Of a stretch of DNA of 64,000 bases, positions 59,412 through 64,000 are shown piece by piece. How positions within the stretch are numbered: the first letter of the stretch is position 1; every line of letters begins with the position of its first letter. A model generated the notes under the pieces. The model saw only the letters and a list, made by a program, of their open reading frames with translations. It had not been told where the DNA came from and ran no database searches. This stretch comes from a virus. The stretch covers positions 57,820 to 121,819 of the IMG/VR virus record IMGVR_UViG_3300013109_000495; one strand, written 5' to 3'. The position numbers and the translations under genes are program-made.

Positions 59412-60458
59412 ATGCAACCATTTGAACAATCTCCTTACTGGAAAACCTTACAACCTATCATTGAGAGTGGAGCAATTCGGGCCGCTATTGACGGCGTTTA
59501 CAAATATCCTTATAGAATAAATTTATATCCTGGCGCTAGTTGTATGTTCAAATGTTTATATTGTGGACGAAATTATGATGCTGTTATAAAGAAAAGTGAA
59601 AATGTATACAAACAAATTATAGAACAAGACGATGGTAAAGATAAGAATCGATTCGGTATTACCGGAGGATTAGAGCCTCTTACCAGTCCTTACATTAATG
59701 ATATATGTAAAGATTTAGTTGATAAAGGATATAAATCTAGAATGATTACTAATGGTTTTTTATTAAATGATAAAATACTATCAAAAAATCCTTACATAAA
59801 TTCCTTAGATCATTTAAGAATATCTTTATATGGATTAGATAACGAAGAATACGTAGCAACGACCAGACATAACAAAGGGTGGCAAATTGTAAAAGAAAAC
59901 TTAACCAAGTATAATAAACGAGATGACAAAACTAAATTATTTTTAAACTATGTTCTATTACCAAAACATTTTGAAAATTTACAAAGCATTATAAATTATA
60001 TACAAGATATAGGCGGTACAAATAATTTGTCGTTAAGAGAAGACTATACATTCCAATATGAAATAAATGAACGAAATAAAATCCAGGATACACTATTGAC
60101 ATTTGACGAACGTATTAAAAAAATGAACACAACTGTTGATTACGGCTACGCTCTTCAAGACGCTATGAATGGTAAAGACACGCATCTAATGAGAGTAACC
60201 TATAATGAATTGAGTCCAAAACAAGCTCCACAAATAAAAATCTGTGTAGTTCCTAATGGTAACATTTATTCATACATGGCGGCTGGATTTCCGGATAGGC
60301 CGGGAGCATTACGTCATGCATTAGGTAATGTTAATAATAGTTCTATTGAACAAGAATTGAAGAAGCAAGTTGAGGTTGCACCTAGAGAAGATGATATGCA
60401 ATACTTAGATGCATACAATCATTTAATTTTAAAATATATTCATGAGAAAAGTTCCTAA
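59412..60458 (+). CDS. Radical SAM protein
   Basis: A 348-residue protein. The triad is C44, C48 and C51 (GASCMFKCLYCGRN); GITGGLEPLTSPYI is the SAM-contact strand and RMITNGFLLND and LRISLYGLDNEEYVATTR are core strands; a later Cys is in IKICVVPNGNIY. The layout recalls DesII-like deaminating or sugar radical SAM enzymes, but the assignment is open. It overlaps the next radical SAM gene by 17 bases. Confidence 0.8.
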   Translation: MQPFEQSPYWKTLQPIIESGAIRAAIDGVYKYPYRINLYPGASCMFKCLYCGRNYDAVIKKSENVYKQIIEQDDGKDKNRFGITGGLEPLTSPYINDICKDLVDKGYKSRMITNGFLLNDKILSKNPYINSLDHLRISLYGLDNEEYVATTRHNKGWQIVKENLTKYNKRDDKTKLFLNYVLLPKHFENLQSIINYIQDIGGTNNLSLREDYTFQYEINERNKIQDTLLTFDERIKKMNTTVDYGYALQDAMNGKDTHLMRVTYNELSPKQAPQIKICVVPNGNIYSYMAAGFPDRPGALRHALGNVNNSSIEQELKKQVEVAPREDDMQYLDAYNHLILKYIHEKSS

Positions 60459-61674
60459 AACATATTGCCGAATGCCTTTTAAACAAGTTATTGTAGACAA
60501 ATCTGGCCTAATGAAATTTTGTTATTATAATTTTTTTCCATGGAGAACTAACGCAAAACACGACTATACTTTTCCTGACGATAAAAAACATATTAACGAT
60601 GTTGACGACATTAATGATTGGTTTCATGGTTCATATATGAACCAAGTGCGTAAATCAATGCTAGAAGGTAAACCTTTAAAAGAATGTATTGGTTGTTATC
60701 AATGTGAGGAACGCGGTGAACAATCAATTAGACAAGAAACTAATTACAAATATTTTGAAAAAAATAAAGATGAACCACTAGACAACGTCAAATTAGAAAC
60801 TTTAAACTTAAAATTTGGAAACAAATGTAACTTGAAATGTAAAATGTGTGACCCGTGGACTAGTAGTAAATTACAAACAGAGTGGGAAGAAATAGGTTGG
60901 GAATACAATGATCCAATTGTAAAAAGTTCAACTAAAGATAAAGTTGATTATAACTGGCCAACAAAAGAAAAAAATATTGAAAAATTAAAAGCCATGGCTA
61001 AACATTACAAACATATTCATTTCTCTGGTGGCGAACCACTATTACATAAAACGTTATTTGATTGGATGCAACATTGTATTGACAACAACTATGCAAAAAA
61101 TATTGATTTTGAGATTGTAACAAACGGAACAGTTATACCTCCTCAATTCATTACAATGGCTGAAAAGTTTAATTCTGTTGCAATAATTTTGGGTATAGAT
61201 GGTTTGGATAATACATTTAACTATATTAGATATCCCGGAAACTTTGATATTGTTGAACGGAACGCAAACTTTTATCATAACTGGTTAAGAAATAAACCTA
61301 ACTCTAGATTTACTATTAATTTTTGTTTACAAGTTTTTAATTTGCACCACCTTAGTAATTTTATAGAACGATATACTCCTCTTTGTATTAATTCTAAACC
61401 CGGAATAATTTACTTAGAAGATCCAGCTTATATGTCTTATAATCTATTAAATGCCAACGATATTAAACAACAAATAAAAAAATTATTAATATTAAAACAA
61501 TCATCTAACAACGAACCCATGAACGAAATTATACAAGAATGTTTAACTAAACTATCTACTACAAAACAAAACTGGGCCGGCTGGAAAGAATTAAAACAAT
61601 TTATTACAACGCAAGACAACCACAGGAGTATTAATATTGCAAATTATATTCCCGAACTAGCTCATTATTTTTAA
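60442..61674 (+). CDS. Radical SAM protein with N-terminal twitch-like module
   Basis: A 410-residue protein. The N-terminal YCRMPFKQVIVDKSG and FCYYNFFPW, with C9, C27, C82 and C85, form an auxiliary cluster-type module before the radical SAM triad C129, C133 and C136 (NKCNLKCKMCDPW). HFSGGEPLLHKTLF and ILGIDGLDNTFNYIRYP are core strands. It is paralogous over its whole length with the next gene (61676). These proteins lie within a three-gene radical SAM operon. Confidence 0.85.
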   Translation: MRKVPKTYCRMPFKQVIVDKSGLMKFCYYNFFPWRTNAKHDYTFPDDKKHINDVDDINDWFHGSYMNQVRKSMLEGKPLKECIGCYQCEERGEQSIRQETNYKYFEKNKDEPLDNVKLETLNLKFGNKCNLKCKMCDPWTSSKLQTEWEEIGWEYNDPIVKSSTKDKVDYNWPTKEKNIEKLKAMAKHYKHIHFSGGEPLLHKTLFDWMQHCIDNNYAKNIDFEIVTNGTVIPPQFITMAEKFNSVAIILGIDGLDNTFNYIRYPGNFDIVERNANFYHNWLRNKPNSRFTINFCLQVFNLHHLSNFIERYTPLCINSKPGIIYLEDPAYMSYNLLNANDIKQQIKKLLILKQSSNNEPMNEIIQECLTKLSTTKQNWAGWKELKQFITTQDNHRSINIANYIPELAHYF

Positions 61675-61675
61675 T

Positions 61676-62920
61676 ATGAAGGAAGTTTCTAAATCTTATT
61701 GTAGAGTACCATTTGATAGTATTACTGTTACGCCAACAGGACGTATGCAAATGTGTTGTGAGGCACAATGGACTGCTTTACTTTCAACAGAGAAAACTTC
61801 AATTAAAGATTTAGATAGTATTGACAAATGGTTTAACAGTGATTATCTTAACAACGTAAGAAAATCTATGTTAAAAGGTAAGCTATTACCTGAATGTGTA
61901 ACCTGTTATAAAAATGAAAAGCTATATGGTAGTTCTATTCGAACTGCTATTAATAAAGAATATTTTGCTAAAAATAATAATACAACAGAATACAGCATTA
62001 AAAAAGTAGATTTTAAACTCGGAAACAAATGTAATTTAAAATGTAAAATGTGTTTTCCTTATGCATCTAGTGAGCTTTGGAAAGAATGGAAAGCACTTGG
62101 ATGGAACAGTAAAGAAAAAGATCCAAACAAAGATACATCATGGAAATATTATGATGGATATTTTAAAGAAGACTATGCATGGCCAAAGAATAAAACCAAC
62201 ATGGACAAAATAAAAAAGGTAGCGGTAAAGAGTAAACTTATTCACGTTACTGGAGGTGAGCCAACATTAAATCCAGAGTTCTTTGATTTATTACGACATT
62301 GTATTGATACTGGCGTTGCAAAAAATATTATGCTCGACATTACTACCAATGCAACAAAAATTCATCCAAAATTTTTTGACATGGTACGACAATTCAAAAA
62401 ACTTGATCTTATTATTAGTATGGATGGTATTGATAAAACGTATGAGTATGTAAGATATCCAGCAGTATATAATACTGTCTACAAAAATATTTTAAAATAC
62501 AATGCGTTTGTAAAAACATTAAACAAAGATTCAACATTAAGATTTAATTTTGTATTACAAATGTGGAACATACACTCAACTCTAGATGTTATAAAAACAC
62601 TTACTCCTTTAGCTGTGAACGAAACACAAGTACCTGTAATGATTGAAGTTCTAAACGATCCACGTTTTATGCATTGGGATATTCTTCCAGAATGGTATAT
62701 TAAAAAAATTGTAGCAAATATTCACAAAGAGAAACAAGCAAACCACCCAGAATTAATTAGATATGGAATATTTGCTTTTGCTGAAAAACTTACAGCATAC
62801 AAAGAAAGAGACGTAACAGAACTTAAAAAACAGCTATTAGAGTTCACTACTATACAAGATAAACACAGAAGAATCAATTTAAAGGATTATATACCAAATT
62901 TGGAGTATTTTTTCCGATAA
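61676..62920 (+). CDS. Radical SAM protein with N-terminal twitch-like module, paralogue
   Basis: A 414-residue protein with the same layout as the preceding gene: C9, C27, C28, C74 and C77 (YCRVPFDSITVTPTGRMQMC, ECVTCYKNE), then C119, C123 and C126 (NKCNLKCKMCFPY), HVTGGEPTLNPEFF and ISMDGIDKTYEYVRYP, and a matching C-terminus (KHRRINLKDYIPNLEYFF against NHRSINIANYIPELAHYF). It probably acts on the same or a related substrate. It starts 1 base after the previous stop. Confidence 0.85.
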   Translation: MKEVSKSYCRVPFDSITVTPTGRMQMCCEAQWTALLSTEKTSIKDLDSIDKWFNSDYLNNVRKSMLKGKLLPECVTCYKNEKLYGSSIRTAINKEYFAKNNNTTEYSIKKVDFKLGNKCNLKCKMCFPYASSELWKEWKALGWNSKEKDPNKDTSWKYYDGYFKEDYAWPKNKTNMDKIKKVAVKSKLIHVTGGEPTLNPEFFDLLRHCIDTGVAKNIMLDITTNATKIHPKFFDMVRQFKKLDLIISMDGIDKTYEYVRYPAVYNTVYKNILKYNAFVKTLNKDSTLRFNFVLQMWNIHSTLDVIKTLTPLAVNETQVPVMIEVLNDPRFMHWDILPEWYIKKIVANIHKEKQANHPELIRYGIFAFAEKLTAYKERDVTELKKQLLEFTTIQDKHRRINLKDYIPNLEYFFR

Positions 62921-62924
62921 ATAC
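62917..62924 (+). promoter_or_regulatory. Late-type octamer for the microprotein operon
   Basis: ATAAATAC at the end of the radical SAM operon; the next ATG (62953) follows a full AGGAGG ribosome site. Confidence 0.5.
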
Positions 62925-62952
62925 GCACATATATAATTGAAGGAGGAATACT

Positions 62953-63066
62953 ATGTTTTTTACATTAGGATTAATTATAGGATTTGTTCTAGGATGGTGG
63001 GTTAATGAGAAAGTTGAAAATCTCGCTGACAAGGTAAATCCTTTGAATTGGTTCAAGAAAAAATAA
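62953..63066 (+). CDS. 37-residue membrane microprotein
   Basis: MFFTLGLIIGFVLGWWVNEK is one transmembrane helix, followed by a basic/amphipathic tail (KVNPLNWFKKK). AGGAGG is at 62941-62946. It is the first of six closely packed tiny genes. Confidence 0.65.
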   Translation: MFFTLGLIIGFVLGWWVNEKVENLADKVNPLNWFKKK

Positions 63067-63078
63067 GGAGAAAACGTT

Positions 63079-63252
63079 ATGCTAGAAGAACTAAAAAACT
63101 GGATCTTTAGTATTGCTAGAGATTTCATTGATGGTGCAACTGCTGGTGCAGGAGAACTATGTGATGAAACTGTCGAAACTGCAGGTACAATTTGCGATGA
63201 AACTAAAAAAGCAAATGCCAATTTCGTAAAAGCAATCATGGACAGTGTATAA
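63079..63252 (+). CDS. 57-residue unknown protein
   Basis: MLEELKNWIFSIARDFIDGA onward, with an amphipathic helix and two Cys in C-D-E-T repeats (ELCDETVETAGTICDETKKA). TAAGGAG precedes the start. Tandem CDET-type units suggest a short internal duplication. Confidence 0.6.
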   Translation: MLEELKNWIFSIARDFIDGATAGAGELCDETVETAGTICDETKKANANFVKAIMDSV

Positions 63253-63279
63253 TAGTAAGTAACAGAAGGAGAAAACTAT

Positions 63280-63441
63280 ATGTGGAAACCAAATCTTAAA
63301 GGACTTACTGATAAAGTTAAACAAGCAGGATCAAAAACTGCTGGCTTTGGTAAGGGTCTCGGAACTAAGGCTAAAAATCTTGGTAAAAGTTCTGTAGGTA
63401 GAGTTAAAAGACTAAATCCGTTTAAAAAAAATAAGGAGTAG
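63280..63441 (+). CDS. 53-residue basic protein
   Basis: MWKPNLKGLTDKVKQAGSKT onward, Lys/Gly-rich, ending NPFKKNKE. AAGGAG lies upstream. The Lys-Gly repeat pattern suggests nucleic-acid or membrane binding. Confidence 0.6.
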   Translation: MWKPNLKGLTDKVKQAGSKTAGFGKGLGTKAKNLGKSSVGRVKRLNPFKKNKE

Positions 63442-63444
63442 TTT

Positions 63445-63669
63445 ATGTGGAAGTGGCTAGAAAAGTTAGTCGGTGTAAACGACGAACCTTTGGTTTTAAC
63501 TAAAGAAATCAAACGTGCAAGAACAAAAAAAGGTAGATACAAAGGCGACGATAAATCTACAGACGATTATAATGAAGCATGGGTAGGTGGTAAAGCGCCT
63601 AAAAAAAGAGTATATAAAATAAAAGGCAAAAAATACGTGCTCAAAAAAAGAATTAAAACAAATAAATGA
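63445..63669 (+). CDS. 74-residue basic protein
   Basis: MWKWLEKLVGVNDEPLVLTK onward; the C-terminal half is Lys/Arg-rich (YKIKGKKYVLKKRIKTNK). AAGGAG ends the previous gene and precedes this ATG. ATGA overlap with the next gene. Confidence 0.6.
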   Translation: MWKWLEKLVGVNDEPLVLTKEIKRARTKKGRYKGDDKSTDDYNEAWVGGKAPKKRVYKIKGKKYVLKKRIKTNK

Positions 63670-63818
63670 AAATAAGCGACCAAACTTCTATATCAATGCC
63701 AATGAGAAACTTGCTGTCTATTGTGGCGGCAGTTGCGGTAGGAGTTTGGGCAGACACGAAAAAGCATACAGAGAAAAGAAATCCTGGGAATAACACATCA
63801 TTAAGTACTACTATATGA
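63666..63818 (+). CDS. 50-residue membrane protein
   Basis: MKISDQTSISMPMRNLLSIV, then AAVAVGVWADTKKHTEK: one hydrophobic segment. The N-terminal half resembles small membrane proteins of marine T4-like phages that I recall as longer, so this copy may be shortened. It is ATGA-coupled on both sides. Confidence 0.6.
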   Translation: MKISDQTSISMPMRNLLSIVAAVAVGVWADTKKHTEKRNPGNNTSLSTTI

Positions 63819-64000
63819 AGGAAGAGAACAAAGTACCATTGTTAGCGGTAGCAATATTAATAGTTTTCTTATTACTATGTGTTGCTTGTACAAAAACAAA
63901 TAAAACTTTTATATTGGACCCTACAATTACATATCCCGAAGAAAGAAATGTATTAGTTGCAGTACCGATAATTTCTGTTGACATTATTCCTCTAGAATAA
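63815..64000 (+). CDS. Small lipoprotein
   Basis: A 61-residue protein, MKEENKVPLLAVAILIVFLL then L-C-V-A-C, a lipobox, followed by a short mature part. The stop codon is the last three bases of the window, so it is complete. It is ATGA-coupled to the preceding membrane protein. Confidence 0.65.
   Translation: MKEENKVPLLAVAILIVFLLLCVACTKTNKTFILDPTITYPEERNVLVAVPIISVDIIPLE

Noticed and set aside
1-64000. CRISPR arrays, insertion sequences, integrase or attachment sites
   Set aside because: No regularly spaced direct repeats, transposase motifs or recombinase motifs were seen; the short repeats at 51181, 57243 and 57487 are too few or irregular for CRISPR.
1-64000. Cyanophage identity
   Set aside because: T4-like marine gene content fits, but no psbA, psbD, hli or other photosynthesis gene is present in this window, and the ferredoxin is of the proteobacterial 7Fe type; host assignment stays open.

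Overview
This window reads as part of the genome of a marine T4-like myovirus. It is densely packed and strongly AT-rich by eye. Many genes overlap by 1-20 bases (TAATG or ATGA junctions), and T4-type structural and replication genes are recognisable from one end to the other. No photosynthesis genes (psbA, psbD, hli) are visible. AT richness, a bacterial 7Fe-type ferredoxin, a DctP-like protein and a cold-shock protein fit a phage of a marine alphaproteobacterium (SAR11-like) better than a classic cyanophage. That host call is inference.

Layout. (1) 1-20 kb is the virion and packaging block: gp15 and gp14 on the minus strand, then gp13, dNMP kinase, an unusually long tail sheath gp18, tail tube gp19, a second tube-fold protein, head-completion nuclease gp4, small terminase gp16, terminase gp17 and several large acidic or unknown proteins. 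(2) 19-22 kb is the recombination block: gp32, uvsX, uvsY. (3) 21.9-36.3 kb is a large accessory cassette, mostly sugar and surface chemistry: nucleotide-sugar-type glycosyltransferases, four related GT-B-like proteins, a GT61-type enzyme, a sulfotransferase, an FkbM methyltransferase, an SGNH-type protein, asparagine synthetase, a 7Fe ferredoxin and a DUF115/MptE-like protein. (4) 36.3-47.3 kb is the replication block: uvsW, gp62, a compact fragment related to bacterial DNA polymerase III alpha, primase gp61, helicase gp41, and inserted radical SAM and 2OG-oxygenase-like genes. (5) 47.4-56.6 kb is a second accessory block: DctP-like protein, methyltransferase, 2OG oxygenase-like proteins, a degenerate asparagine synthetase homologue, radical SAM proteins, a short-chain dehydrogenase, a second sulfotransferase and an SGNH protein. 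(6) 56.6-64 kb holds three tRNAs (Asp, Ala, Thr), small membrane proteins and lipoproteins, three tandem radical SAM genes and a run of tiny genes.

Regulation visible in the sequence. A T4-late-like octamer (consensus NTAAATA, often TATAAATA) precedes many genes. In most cases it sits only 5-8 bases before the start codon, with no Shine-Dalgarno. A smaller set (gp18, gp19, gp32, the DctP-like gene, the microprotein operon at 62.95 kb) has a longer leader and a strong AAGGAG-type site. Sigma70-like promoters with 16-17 bp spacers precede the B12-type radical SAM gene, uvsX, the GT61 gene, the uvsW operon and the tRNA cluster. Two clear intrinsic terminators follow gp19 and the DctP-like gene.

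How it may work together. Core genes build a contractile-tailed virion and a T4 replisome. The two accessory blocks look like a programme for altering glycans or other surface molecules, of the host or of the virion, with seven radical SAM enzymes, several Fe(II)-oxygenase-like proteins and a ferredoxin that could feed electrons. The two most unusual items are the 196-residue DnaE-like protein at 41200-41790 and the density of radical SAM proteins with the auxiliary cysteine module in front of the core.
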